64,000 nt of DNA. Origin: an uncultured Cellulomonas sp. GTDB taxonomy: Bacteria > Actinomycetota > Actinomycetes > Actinomycetales > Cellulomonadaceae. Each line of letters starts with the position of its first letter. The first letter of the stretch is position 1. The position numbers were made by a program, and so were the translations under genes. The notes beneath the pieces are model-generated. The model was not told the origin of the DNA. It worked only from the letters and a program-made list of their open reading frames with translations, and did no database searches. Of this stretch, positions 1 to 8,801 are shown in pieces. The stretch covers positions 1 to 64,000 of the forward strand of contig NZ_CANLTL010000010.1 in assembly GCF_947494015.1 (NCBI RefSeq), given 5' to 3'.

Positions 1-207
1 TTGGGCACGGTGCACATCCTCCCAGCGGTGCCCCTCGGCACCACAGGTCAGGTGTCACCTATCCGTGCAGCAGACCCGGCAGCACGCCCTTCCGCGGCGG
101 CGGTGGCGTTGCGTTGGGCTCCCCCCTAGCGAGGGATCTGTCACAGGGAGTCCTCGCGCTCCCCGGCGCAACAGCTCCGCCGGCGGGTGGAGCGGCGCGC
201 ACCATCC

Positions 208-223
208 GCGGCATGACCGTGCG
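208..223 (+). repeat. Dispersed repeat, copy A
   Basis: The 16-mer GCGGCATGACCGTGCG occurs here, 43 bases before the start of the DUF429-RusA gene, and again without change at 1497. It belongs to a family of related short sequences that sit in the spacers of the first 14 kb. The function is unknown. Confidence 0.55.
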
Positions 224-265
224 CGCTCCGGACCGCCAGAGCGCCGTCTTAGGCAGACTGGGAAG

Positions 266-1414
266 ATGACCGGTTCAGACGCGGTACACAGCACGTCGCT
301 CTTCCTCGGTGTTGACCTGGGCTGGTCAACCGGTGCGACGGGACTGGCCGCAGTCGACGACTCGGGCCGTCTGACGGCATCTGGGCGCGTCAAGACCGAC
401 GATGAGATCGCTGACTGGATCGCGGCGCAACCCGGTCGAGTCGTTGTCGCTGCCCTAGACGCGCCTCTCATCGTGCCCAACGAGACTGGTCAACGCGTCG
501 CGGAGCGGCTGATCGGCCAGGCGTTCGGCGGCTTCGGTGCGTCGGCTCACACCTCGAATCGCACCCGCTTCGGCGGCGACACACGGGCCATGAAGTTGGC
601 TCAGCGCTTCGGATGGGAAGTCGATCCCCGGACGCCTACGGGTCGCGACGTCACCGTCTGCATCGAGGTGTACCCGCACCCAGCGCTTGTGGGACTCTTC
701 CGACTCCCGTACCGGCTGGACTACAAGAAGGGCAACGACCAAAGACGCGCGCCGGGATTTCGCCTACTTGTGCAGCACCTCGAGTCGATCCCGCAGTTGG
801 GCCTCACCCGTAGTCCTCGATGGGCTCAACTTAAGCGAACGCTTTCCGCGCCTCGACCTGGCGACCTTAACTGCGTCGAGGACGAGCTGGATGCAATCGT
901 CTGCGCCCACTTGGCATGGCTGTGGGCGCACCGGCCAAGCGAACTGCGCGTCTACGGAGATGTCGAGGACGGCTACATCATCGCGCCGCCCCCGCCACAG
1001 CACCGACCACAGCAACCTGAACGCCGCAGCCGTAGCGCTGAAGTGCCAGCAGCCGTCCGCTTCGAGAGGACCGTACACGGCAGGCCCACCGGGTACGCAG
1101 CCGGAGCCAACGAGCAACGCTGGAAGGCGGCCGTCCGGGCGGTCTTCTCCGACTGCGCACTCGCGGCCGACTGTCGCGTCCAAGTGGACCTTGAGTTCCT
1201 GCTTGGCCCGGACCAGCAGGGGCGGAAAGAGCCCGACCTCGACAACCTGATCAAGACGACGATTGACGCCCTCGACGGCGTCCTCGGTGCGCGCACAGGC
1301 ACCGGCCTCCGCGCCGAAGCGGATGACGTACGGGTTGACCGCATCACGGCATCCAAGCGCCCTGCTGGCACAGAAGGAGACGCAGGCGCCCGCATCACCG
1401 TGACCGAGCTCTGA
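266..1414 (+). CDS. DUF429 (RNase H-like) - RusA fusion nuclease
   Basis: The protein has 382 residues. Residues 10-240 match the DUF429 family, a predicted RNase H-like fold: GVDLG (Asp17), AALDAP (Asp65), CIEVYPHP (Glu134) and EDELDAIV (Asp209) give the expected acidic cluster. A proline-rich linker (about 240-262) leads to a RusA-like Holliday-junction resolvase domain (about 263-382) with PDLDNLIK (Asp324, Asp326, Lys330), an Asp at 334 and EADD near 353. These match the catalytic Asp/Lys set of RusA, so both parts look intact. The ATG at 266 is chosen because the reading frame upstream is not protein-like and the DUF429 core begins about 10 residues after it. The gene stands alone between repeat copies A and B. 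RusA genes are usually phage-borne, so a phage or defence link is plausible but inferred. Confidence 0.75.
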   Translation: MTGSDAVHSTSLFLGVDLGWSTGATGLAAVDDSGRLTASGRVKTDDEIADWIAAQPGRVVVAALDAPLIVPNETGQRVAERLIGQAFGGFGASAHTSNRTRFGGDTRAMKLAQRFGWEVDPRTPTGRDVTVCIEVYPHPALVGLFRLPYRLDYKKGNDQRRAPGFRLLVQHLESIPQLGLTRSPRWAQLKRTLSAPRPGDLNCVEDELDAIVCAHLAWLWAHRPSELRVYGDVEDGYIIAPPPPQHRPQQPERRSRSAEVPAAVRFERTVHGRPTGYAAGANEQRWKAAVRAVFSDCALAADCRVQVDLEFLLGPDQQGRKEPDLDNLIKTTIDALDGVLGARTGTGLRAEADDVRVDRITASKRPAGTEGDAGARITVTEL

Positions 1415-1496
1415 GGTGACCGCGCACCACGGCCGGATCCTCGCCGAGTTGCCGGGGCTCTGGCAATTTGAGGGAGCGCGAGGCACGCGCCGCAGG

Positions 1497-1512
1497 GCGG
1501 CATGACCGTGCG
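1497..1512 (+). repeat. Dispersed repeat, copy B
   Basis: This copy has the same 16 bases as copy A. It lies 83 bases after the DUF429-RusA stop codon and about 110 bases before the next gene. It is preceded by CGCCGCAGG, which also appears near the copies at 13988 and 19644. Confidence 0.55.
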
Positions 1513-1622
1513 CCCGGGCTCGCCAGCTCAGCGCACGGAGGCGTTGGACGATGAGGGCGACGAAGCCCCGCCGGCCGGAGGGGGATGCCAGGCGGGCTCT
1601 GCCGCCGAAGGAAGGTGGCTAG

Positions 1623-1967
1623 GTGCTGTTCGATCGACGTCCGGCGCAAGACTTCGCCGTCATGACGAGCGAGGAAGTCTTGAGCGAGCGGCTCCCCGTG
1701 ACTCGTGTCTTCCACTTCGCCAGCGGTGGGTGGATGTATGTGTCCGGCCATGAGGACGACGACTCAGAGCCTCTGTGGGTGCACTACAGGCATGTCGAGG
1801 AACTCGATCCAACGCTCACGACTCTCGCCCTGCGTAAGGGGCGATACGCCATGAGGTGGCAGATCGACACGCCGTGGTTCGTCTACGGGCCACTGAGCGA
1901 CGAACGCGTGGATGTGCTGCTGTACGACGGAACGATCGACACCCAGCACGCCGACCTGGAGGGCTGA
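1623..1967 (+). CDS. Small DUF2185/Imm33-like protein
   Basis: The protein has 114 residues and no signal peptide or membrane segment. After a short lead, the pattern MTSEEVL, GGWMYVSGHEDDD, a short charged loop and ELDPTL resembles the DUF2185 (Imm33) fold, whose members carry a similar SGW-x-F-SG-E-DD block. Some of them are immunity proteins of polymorphic toxins. No toxin gene lies next to it. The GTG start at 1623 has a GAAGGAAGGTGG purine run upstream. An internal ATG at 1662 would drop the first 13 residues and keep the domain. The gene lies alone between repeat copies B and C. The family call is from memory of the pattern, so it is only moderately sure. Confidence 0.5.
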   Translation: MLFDRRPAQDFAVMTSEEVLSERLPVTRVFHFASGGWMYVSGHEDDDSEPLWVHYRHVEELDPTLTTLALRKGRYAMRWQIDTPWFVYGPLSDERVDVLLYDGTIDTQHADLEG

Positions 1968-1990
1968 CCCGGGTCCGACCGGACTCACGC

Positions 1991-2014
1991 TCGGACGGCG
2001 GAATGAGCGGAAGC
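1991..2014 (+). repeat. Dispersed repeat, copy C
   Basis: The sequence CGGACGGCGGAATGAGCGG begins at 1992, 24 bases after the stop of the DUF2185-like gene. It agrees with the copy at 10129 at 20 of 22 positions. Confidence 0.55.
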
Positions 2015-2164
2015 CCGTGCGCGACCGAACAGCGGCGTGCCCAATGAGTTGATGCGCTGCTCGCTCGGCGGCGGAACGGCCCCGCGATGTTGCAGCAAAG
2101 TTCCGACGTCTCCTGTGGCCCCTTGAGTAGACTGGTGACTGGCCCGAACTGCCGTGGAGGTTCG

Positions 2165-2524
2165 ATGAGGCATCTTCCTGAACGAGCAAGCATGGCCGCC
2201 TCGGTGCGCCCCTCTGCTGCCGTCGCCGCACCCATCGGTGCGGTTAGCCGTAAGGACCTTCAACGCGCCGGCAAGACGTCACTGCGCCACGAGGGGACGT
2301 CCCGCCTTATCCTCCAGACCGCGCTCCCGGGCAGCGTGCGCGTGCAGCGCCGGAGCGCCGACGGGACCTGGCAGACCGTCGACAGGCGACCGGCATCGCG
2401 GCTGGGTCGCACCCGCATAAACCTGCCGCACGACGCGGCGGCGCCATCGCAGACGTTTCGGATCGTGTTCTCACCCAGGAACTCGAACATTTCGTCGTGG
2501 ACTTCGGAGAACATCAGCGGATGA
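2165..2524 (+). CDS. Small hypothetical protein with a beta-rich C-terminal part
   Basis: The predicted product has 119 residues. The ATG at 2165 is chosen because GTGGAGG lies at a good distance upstream. The first 40 residues are Ala/Ser-rich but do not form a convincing signal peptide. Residues 50-119 look like a small beta-sandwich (RVQRRSADGTWQTV, then FRIVFSPRNSNISSW). This type of segment is common at the C-terminus of secreted actinobacterial proteins. The gene could be the surviving 3' end of a larger secreted protein or a short gene in its own right. I do not recognise a named family. Confidence 0.4.
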   Translation: MRHLPERASMAASVRPSAAVAAPIGAVSRKDLQRAGKTSLRHEGTSRLILQTALPGSVRVQRRSADGTWQTVDRRPASRLGRTRINLPHDAAAPSQTFRIVFSPRNSNISSWTSENISG

Positions 2525-3164
2525 CGGTCATCCCAGCACAACGGCGCTGGTAGCGCTCTTAGCCCGCGAAAAGGAGTGTCGGCGGGCAAGGTTGAAATAG
2601 TCGCTGTCTGAGTCGTGCGCTTGTGGCCTACATCCCGTCCCTGCCGCGATGGCCGCGCTTGGCGAGTCGTCCGGACATCAAGCAGGACCGTGCGCCGCCC
2701 GGCGTCCGGACGTTGCGTTGGGGTACACCCAGGCGCGACGGATCTGTCGCAGCAACTCCTCGAGGCTCCGAGATCCAACGGCTCGGCCAGGTGGGAGCGA
2801 CCACCACACGCGACCGGCCATCGACGTGCGTCGTGAGCGATGTCGGTCGAGACATCCTGTGACGGGAAGCAAGATTCTCGACAGGGCGCTCCACGCACTT
2901 CGCCGGGTCGCCGACGTCCTTCTCGGCCGCACCGGTCGCACGCACGCCGCTGCCGAGACGCTGCGGTGATGCGGCCCCCTGCACGTCCCGCGATGGCTCG
3001 GCATCGGGCCCCCCAAACCATCACATCGTTGCCCAGGGCGCCGATCTATGCGGGTGCAGGGGCAGGACGCCCGGTGGTCGTCAGATGCCACCGGGCGGTG
3101 ACCCCTTTCCCCGAGCCGGCCCGCACCGCCGGCCGCCTCCTTCAGACCGCCCGAGAGGCCCACC
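2525..3164. other. Spacer with no supported gene
   Basis: About 640 bases hold no reading frame with convincing protein character on either strand. One plus-strand frame near 2700-2862 has a few sensible-looking residues but no start or domain that I can defend. The last 100 bases must contain the promoter of the large surface protein. I see no clear -35/-10 pair. Confidence 0.5.
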
Positions 3165-6100
3165 ATGTCCGTCTCCCCACGACCACCCGCGACATCAGGT
3201 CTGCGTCGGGTCGCGGCCGCCACGGTGAGCCTCGTGCTCGCCGGGGCCGGTCTGACCACGCTCGCCGCACCGGCGTCCGCCCTGTTCTCGACCAACTTCA
3301 CGCAGAGCCGGACGCCGGCCCCCGTCGGCGAGTGGGTGCACCTCACGTGGAACTGCCCGCCCGACAGCGTGGCCTCCGACCTGTTCAACCTGTTCGGGCA
3401 GACCGTGGGCTCCAGGGACGTGCCGTCGGTCCCCGGCGGCTTCGAGACCGACTACATCCCCGAGGTGACGGGGAACGGGGACTTCACCATCCAGTGCTAC
3501 GACGCGTCGTGGGCCGTCGCCTACAGGTTCCCGGGAACGCTCGCCGTCACCGAGGGCGTGACGGAGTCCATCACCACCACCGACCTGGCGATCAACCCCA
3601 GCAGCCTGCTGCCCGGGCAGCCTGCGACGGTGACGGCCACGGTTCGCAGCGACAACCCGGACGCGTGGGTCGACGCCGCCCTGCCGCCGGTCACGTTCAG
3701 CTTCGGCAGCGAGACGGCCACCGCCCCGCTGAGGCCCACGGGCGACGCCTCCGTCTACGAGGCGACCCTCGAGCTCGACCCCGAGCAGCTCCGCTCAGCC
3801 GGCGGCTACGTCGGCGCGACCTTCCCGGGCGTCGCTCGCCGGCTCTCCGCCTCTGACGCGTCGGAGTGGTTCGACCTGACGAAGGCGCCCTCCGTCCTCG
3901 AGCTCACGGTCCCGGCCACCACGGTCACGGGCCAGCCCGCCTCCGCGGTCGCCACGGTGACCCGCCCGGCCGGCGTGGCCGACTGGCTGCCGACCCCCAC
4001 GGGCACGGTGACGTTCGACGTCGAGCCGTGGACCCCCGGTCCGCACACCGTCGTGCCCGTGGCCGTCGGCCCCGACGGCCGCGCCGTCCTGGACCTGTCC
4101 GGTTACGCCGCGGACAAGTACAGCGTCAGCGTGACCTACAGCGGCGACGCGAACCACGAGCCGGTCGAGGAGTACCTCACCGACACCGTCGTGGTCACGG
4201 CCTACGACACCACGACGACGCTCGAGTTCCTCGACGGCCCGACGCCCCTCCTCGGCGCCCCGACGACCGCCGTCGCCACCGTGGCCCGCACGGACGACCG
4301 CTCGCCCGTGACGTCCGGCGCGGTCCACTTCACCAGCGGCGTGTATGCGGGCACCGTCCCCGTCGGGCCTGACGGCTCGGCGCGCTGGGACGTCCCGACG
4401 CCGGTCGCCGGCGCCTTCCCCGTCCGCGCCGAGTACCTCGGCGCCGACGTGTGGGCCCGCAGCCAGCGCGACGGCGTGGTGGAGGTTCGGCAGGGCACCC
4501 CCACCGTCACCGTCGAGGGCCGGACGGCGTGGACGTACGGCGAGCCGGCCGAGGCCCTCGCCGCCGTCGCCGGCGTCGCGAACGCCGCCGCCCCGCTCGG
4601 CAGCCTCGAGTACCGGATCGACGGCCAGTGGACCGGCTACGTCGGCACCGACCCGTGGTCCTCCGTGCCGACCGGGACGGGCCGGATCGACCTGTCCCAC
4701 CTGACCCCCGGGCGCCATGAGGTGACCGTCGGCTTCATCGGCGACGCCAACTACGTGGCGGCGGACAGCGACCCGCTGGTCGTCGAGGTCGCCAAGGCGA
4801 CGCCGTCGGTCGAGCTCGGCACGCTCGATGGCCGCACCACCTGGGCGCTCGGCGAGCCGGCCGCGCTGCACACCATGGCCTTCGGCGTCACGCCCACCGC
4901 CGTGCCGCCGACCGGCGCGGTCCTGCTCACGGTCGACGACGGCGAGCAGCTCACCGGGACCGACCTCGCCGACCTGCAGCCGGGCACCCACACGATCACC
5001 GCCCGCTACCCCGGCGACGCCGTCTACACGCCCGCCGAGCGGCAGCTGACCGTCACCGTGACCCCGGCCGTCACCGACACGGTCGTCGAGGGCAACCCCT
5101 GGATCGTCGCCGGCGACGCCGCGACGCTGCGCGCGCGGGTCACCCCGCGCGTCGGCCAGGGCGTGCCCACGGGCTCCGTGACGTTCACGGTCGACGGCGT
5201 CACGGGCGCGCCCGTGCCCCTCGAGGACGGGTCCGCGGCGCTCGACGTCAGCGGCCTGCTCCCCGGGCAGCACGACGTCGACGCGACCTACTCCGGCAGC
5301 GACCGGTACGCCGGGTCGGCCTGGGAGCGCTACGGCGTCTCCGTGTCCGCGGTCGAGACCCGCACGTCCGTGCAGATCAAGCCGACCTGGGTCACGGGCC
5401 TGGGCTCGGCCTCCACCGCGACCGTCACGGTCACGCGCGCCGACTCCGACGCACCGGTCACGACCGGCAAGGTCGAGGTCATCGTCGACGCGCCGTCCGG
5501 CAGCCCGTTCTTCGCCAGCCGCACCGTGACCACGAGCGCCGTCGGCACCGACGGCACCCTCTCCGTCCAGCTCCCGACGCACCGCGTCGGCGACGTCACG
5601 GTCACCGCCGAGTACCTCGGCTCGCCCATCCACGCGGCGAGCCTCGGCTCCGCCGGCAGCTACGTCGCCCCCGGCGACGCCGGCCTGAAGCTCAGCGGCG
5701 AGACGTCCTGGACGTACGGCGCCCCCGGCACCCTCTCCGCCACGGCGGACGGCGTCGCAGGCGCCGACCGGCCGACCGGCACCGTGAGCCTCGTGATCGA
5801 CGGCCTCGGGCAGGGTCCCGTGGTCGAGCTGGGCACCGACGGCGCCACCACGACGCTCGGCAACCTCGCGCCCGGGACGTACACGGTCACCGCCTTCTAC
5901 AGCGGCGACGCGACGTACTCCTCGGTCGCGACCGACCCGTTCCAGGTCACCGTCCACCGCGCCCCCGCCGCGGTCTCCACCGCGCTCGACGGCCCCGCCA
6001 CCTGGGCCTACGGCCGCCCGTCCACCGTCTCCGCGACGGTGACCGGCGTGGACGCCCCGGACGCCGCCCGCCCCGGGCCGGCCGTCCTGTCCGCGGACGG

Positions 6101-8183
6101 CGGCGCCGTCGTCGGCCCCGACGGGTCGATGGACTGGGCGCCGGGCATCTACATCGTCACGGCCACCTACCCGGGTGACCCGTACTACCTGCCTGGCACC
6201 GCCACCCGCACCGTCGAGGTGACGCGGTCCGCGACCTCGCTCGCGCTCGACGTCCCCGCGTCGTGGACGTGGGGCCAGCCCGCGGCGGTCACCGCCACGG
6301 TGACGCGCGCCTCCGGCGCCGCCGCACCCACCGGCACCGCGACCTTCGTGGTCGACGGCGTCGTCCGCGAGCCGGTCGTCGTGTCCGCCGACGGCGTCGC
6401 GACGCTGGACCTCGGCGAGCTCCTGCCCGGTGACCACGCGGTCACCGCGACGTACTCGGGCGACGCCCGGTACGCCGGCTCCGCGGCCGGGGACCACCCG
6501 GTCGCCGTCGACGCCGTCGCGACGACGTCGACCATCGACGTCGCCGCGGGCCTCGCCCTCGGAGCGTCCGCGGACGCGACCGTCACGGTCGTCCGCGCCG
6601 ACAACGGCGCCCCCGTCACCGAGGGCACGGTCGAGGTGTCGATCGGCTCGTCGACCTCCACGCTCGGGGTGCGCCCCGACGGCACCGTCTCCGTGCCCGT
6701 GCCGACCGGCACGGCCCGCGAGATCGCCGTCTCCGCGCGGTACCTCGGCTCGCCCCGCTTCGCCGGGTCCGAGGCGTACGGGACGACCCGGGTCGCGACC
6801 GGCTCCGCCGGTGTGACGGTCGACGGCCCGACCACCTGGACCTACGGCTCGCCGGCGGCGTTCGTCGCCGCCACGCCCGGGGTCGAGGGTGCGGACGCCC
6901 CGACCGGCGGCGTGCGGATCCTCGTCGAGGGCGCGGACCACGCAGTCGCGCCGTTCGACGCGGTCGCCGGCCAGCCCGTCGACCTGTCGCTGCTCGCCCC
7001 CGGCGAGTACGCGGTCACCGCGTCGTACGCGGGCGACGGGTCCTACTTGCCGGGCGCGAGCGCCCCGGTGCTCGTGACGGTCGCGAAGGCGCCGGTCCAG
7101 CTCGACCTCGCCGTCGCGGACGCCGCGCCGTCGTACGGCAGCGCGACGGCCGTGACCGCGCGGGTGCTCGGGGTCCCGCACCCCGGCGCCGCGACGCCGG
7201 GTGCCGCCACGGTCACCACCGACGGGGGCACCGTCACCGACGGCGTCATCCGCGGATGGGCCCCGGGGACGCACACCGTCACCGCGACCTTCCCGGGCGA
7301 CGCGTACTACCTGCCCGCGGAGCGGAGCCTCACGGTCGCCGTGACCGCCGCCGCCACGGCGCTCACGGTCCGCGACGCGGCCACGACAGTGGGCACGCCC
7401 GCCGCGCTCGAGGTCGACCTGGCCGGGGGCACCGCCCCCGCGCCCGCGGCGGCCGACGTCACGGTCTGGGCCGGCGACACGCAGGTCGGCCTCGGCCGGC
7501 TCGACGCGGGTCACGGCACCGTCCAGCTCGACCGCGCGCTGGCGGCCGGGGAGCACACGCTCACCGTCCGGTACGCGGGCGACGGGCGGTACGCGCCCAG
7601 CGAGACGACTCTCCGGCTCACCGTCGCGGGCATCCCGGCGCACCCCGAGGTCGTCACCGGCGGCCCCGTCGCGGTCGGCGTCTCCGACGCGTCGCTGAAC
7701 CCGTCGAGCTCGGTCACCATCACGGCCGAGGGCTTCCAGCCCGGCGAGACGGTCGTCTTCGTCCTGCACTCGGACCCGGTCATCCTGGGCACCGCGGTCG
7801 CCGGCGAGGACGGCCGGGCGGTCCTCACCGTCGCCTCGCTGCCCGCGGGCACGGCACTGGGTGACCATCTGGTGCAGGCCATCGGCGGCACCTCGCAGCG
7901 CGTGGCCGAGATCCCGGTCACCGTGGGCGTCCCGACCGATGTCCCGGGCCCCGTGGCCCCGCCGACCACGGCAGACCCCGCGCCGGAGCCCTCGGCGCCG
8001 GTCACCGAGCCGGTCGCCTCGGCCGCGGCTCCCCGGGCGACGTCGTCCGCGCTGGTCCCGGGCACCCGCCTGGCCAGCACGGGCTCGACGGCCGGACCCC
8101 TGGTCGGCCTCAGCGCGCTGCTGGTGCTGACGGGTGCGGCGGCCCTCGTGCTGTCGCGCCGCCGGGCGGACGGTCGCGCCTGA
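3165..8183 (+). CDS. Giant cell-wall-anchored Ig-like repeat protein (LASTG motif)
   Basis: The protein has 1,672 residues. Residues 1-40 form a signal peptide ending in APASA. Residues 41-240 are a unique N-terminal region. From about 242 to 1488 there are thirteen bacterial Ig-like domains (Big_3 type), each ending in a Y-x-GD/GS-x-x-Y strand (residues near 325, 423, 524, 615, 709, 816, 911, 1002, 1097, 1193, 1288, 1376, 1470). A further beta domain (about 1490-1585) contains GFQPGETVVFVLHSDP, followed by a Pro/Ala-rich stalk. The C-terminus has LASTG near 1636-1640, a hydrophobic segment and RRR. LAxTG is the signal of class E sortases, so the protein is most likely linked to peptidoglycan and acts as an adhesin or surface spacer. 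No sortase gene lies in the window. A strong hairpin follows the stop codon. Confidence 0.9.
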   Translation: MSVSPRPPATSGLRRVAAATVSLVLAGAGLTTLAAPASALFSTNFTQSRTPAPVGEWVHLTWNCPPDSVASDLFNLFGQTVGSRDVPSVPGGFETDYIPEVTGNGDFTIQCYDASWAVAYRFPGTLAVTEGVTESITTTDLAINPSSLLPGQPATVTATVRSDNPDAWVDAALPPVTFSFGSETATAPLRPTGDASVYEATLELDPEQLRSAGGYVGATFPGVARRLSASDASEWFDLTKAPSVLELTVPATTVTGQPASAVATVTRPAGVADWLPTPTGTVTFDVEPWTPGPHTVVPVAVGPDGRAVLDLSGYAADKYSVSVTYSGDANHEPVEEYLTDTVVVTAYDTTTTLEFLDGPTPLLGAPTTAVATVARTDDRSPVTSGAVHFTSGVYAGTVPVGPDGSARWDVPTPVAGAFPVRAEYLGADVWARSQRDGVVEVRQGTPTVTVEGRTAWTYGEPAEALAAVAGVANAAAPLGSLEYRIDGQWTGYVGTDPWSSVPTGTGRIDLSHLTPGRHEVTVGFIGDANYVAADSDPLVVEVAKATPSVELGTLDGRTTWALGEPAALHTMAFGVTPTAVPPTGAVLLTVDDGEQLTGTDLADLQPGTHTITARYPGDAVYTPAERQLTVTVTPAVTDTVVEGNPWIVAGDAATLRARVTPRVGQGVPTGSVTFTVDGVTGAPVPLEDGSAALDVSGLLPGQHDVDATYSGSDRYAGSAWERYGVSVSAVETRTSVQIKPTWVTGLGSASTATVTVTRADSDAPVTTGKVEVIVDAPSGSPFFASRTVTTSAVGTDGTLSVQLPTHRVGDVTVTAEYLGSPIHAASLGSAGSYVAPGDAGLKLSGETSWTYGAPGTLSATADGVAGADRPTGTVSLVIDGLGQGPVVELGTDGATTTLGNLAPGTYTVTAFYSGDATYSSVATDPFQVTVHRAPAAVSTALDGPATWAYGRPSTVSATVTGVDAPDAARPGPAVLSADGGAVVGPDGSMDWAPGIYIVTATYPGDPYYLPGTATRTVEVTRSATSLALDVPASWTWGQPAAVTATVTRASGAAAPTGTATFVVDGVVREPVVVSADGVATLDLGELLPGDHAVTATYSGDARYAGSAAGDHPVAVDAVATTSTIDVAAGLALGASADATVTVVRADNGAPVTEGTVEVSIGSSTSTLGVRPDGTVSVPVPTGTAREIAVSARYLGSPRFAGSEAYGTTRVATGSAGVTVDGPTTWTYGSPAAFVAATPGVEGADAPTGGVRILVEGADHAVAPFDAVAGQPVDLSLLAPGEYAVTASYAGDGSYLPGASAPVLVTVAKAPVQLDLAVADAAPSYGSATAVTARVLGVPHPGAATPGAATVTTDGGTVTDGVIRGWAPGTHTVTATFPGDAYYLPAERSLTVAVTAAATALTVRDAATTVGTPAALEVDLAGGTAPAPAAADVTVWAGDTQVGLGRLDAGHGTVQLDRALAAGEHTLTVRYAGDGRYAPSETTLRLTVAGIPAHPEVVTGGPVAVGVSDASLNPSSSVTITAEGFQPGETVVFVLHSDPVILGTAVAGEDGRAVLTVASLPAGTALGDHLVQAIGGTSQRVAEIPVTVGVPTDVPGPVAPPTTADPAPEPSAPVTEPVASAAAPRATSSALVPGTRLASTGSTAGPLVGLSALLVLTGAAALVLSRRRADGRA

Positions 8184-8201
8184 CGATCGACCCGTACCGA
8201 C

Positions 8202-8243
8202 CACGGGAGCGACGCCGGACACCCGTCCGGCGTCGCTCCCGTG
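8202..8243 (+). terminator. Perfect 19-bp hairpin after the surface-protein gene
   Basis: Two perfectly complementary 19-base arms (8202-8220 and 8225-8243) are separated by a four-base loop, ACCC. The hairpin starts 19 bases after the stop codon. There is no T-run, as is usual in high-GC actinobacteria. It most likely ends transcription or protects the 3' end of the very long mRNA. Confidence 0.8.
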
Positions 8244-8801
8244 CGTCTGCCCCGCGGTCCGGGGGCTATGCCAGGGGACCGACCCGAGCGGGGTCGGCGG
8301 GCATCGGGTACCGAGTTCTGCGTCCGTGCGTACGTCCCTGAACCCCCGGACGCCACTCAGGCCGTTTCATCCTGGCCGTGATACCAGATCGAATGGGTCG
8401 CTCCTGAGCAGGCACACGCAGAACGCGAGCGGCTCGGCATCCGCCCCGAGGACTCTTGAGCCAAGGCCGAGCGCTCTCGATTTCCTCGGCAGGCGGTCCG
8501 GTCGGCGGCAGATCCGGGCGAGCGCAGCCGCTCTCACCGCGGCATGTCCGGACGCTTGGTGATTCCGTCCAGTCCCCGTGAGGGCAAGCGTCGGGCGGCG
8601 TGGGGGAGGATGCTGCGCATGGCTGACTTGCTGGCACCAACGACCCTGTCAATCTCACGCTGGAAGAGCCCATTGCAATCGAGGTAACGGCCATCGTTGC
8701 CTGTTCAGGGAGGTCGTTCCGGCGTTCGCTCCGCCAACAGGCGCTACCGCCCCGAAGTGCGTCCGCACGACGTCGCCCTGCCGTTCTGAGCCGCCGGCCC
8801 A
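8244..8801. other. Spacer with no supported gene
   Basis: About 560 bases separate the surface-protein terminator from the end of the minus-strand 377-aa gene. Reading frames exist on both strands, but none shows a conserved motif, a good ribosome site or actinobacterial codon bias. Repeat copy H lies inside. It may hold gene remnants that I cannot identify. Confidence 0.45.
8539..8554 (+). repeat. Dispersed repeat, copy H (diverged)
   Basis: GCGGCATGTCCGGACG matches the core of the copy at 10129 at 14 of 16 positions. It lies about 250 bases beyond the 3' end of the 377-aa gene at 8802-9935, so that gene is flanked by this copy and by copy D. Confidence 0.35.

Noticed and set aside
3795-8222. 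A 1,475-codon open frame antisense to the surface-protein gene
   Set aside because: It is an artefact of high GC bias. Its translation is Arg/Gly/Asp-rich low-complexity sequence with no domain, while the plus strand encodes clear Ig-like repeats.
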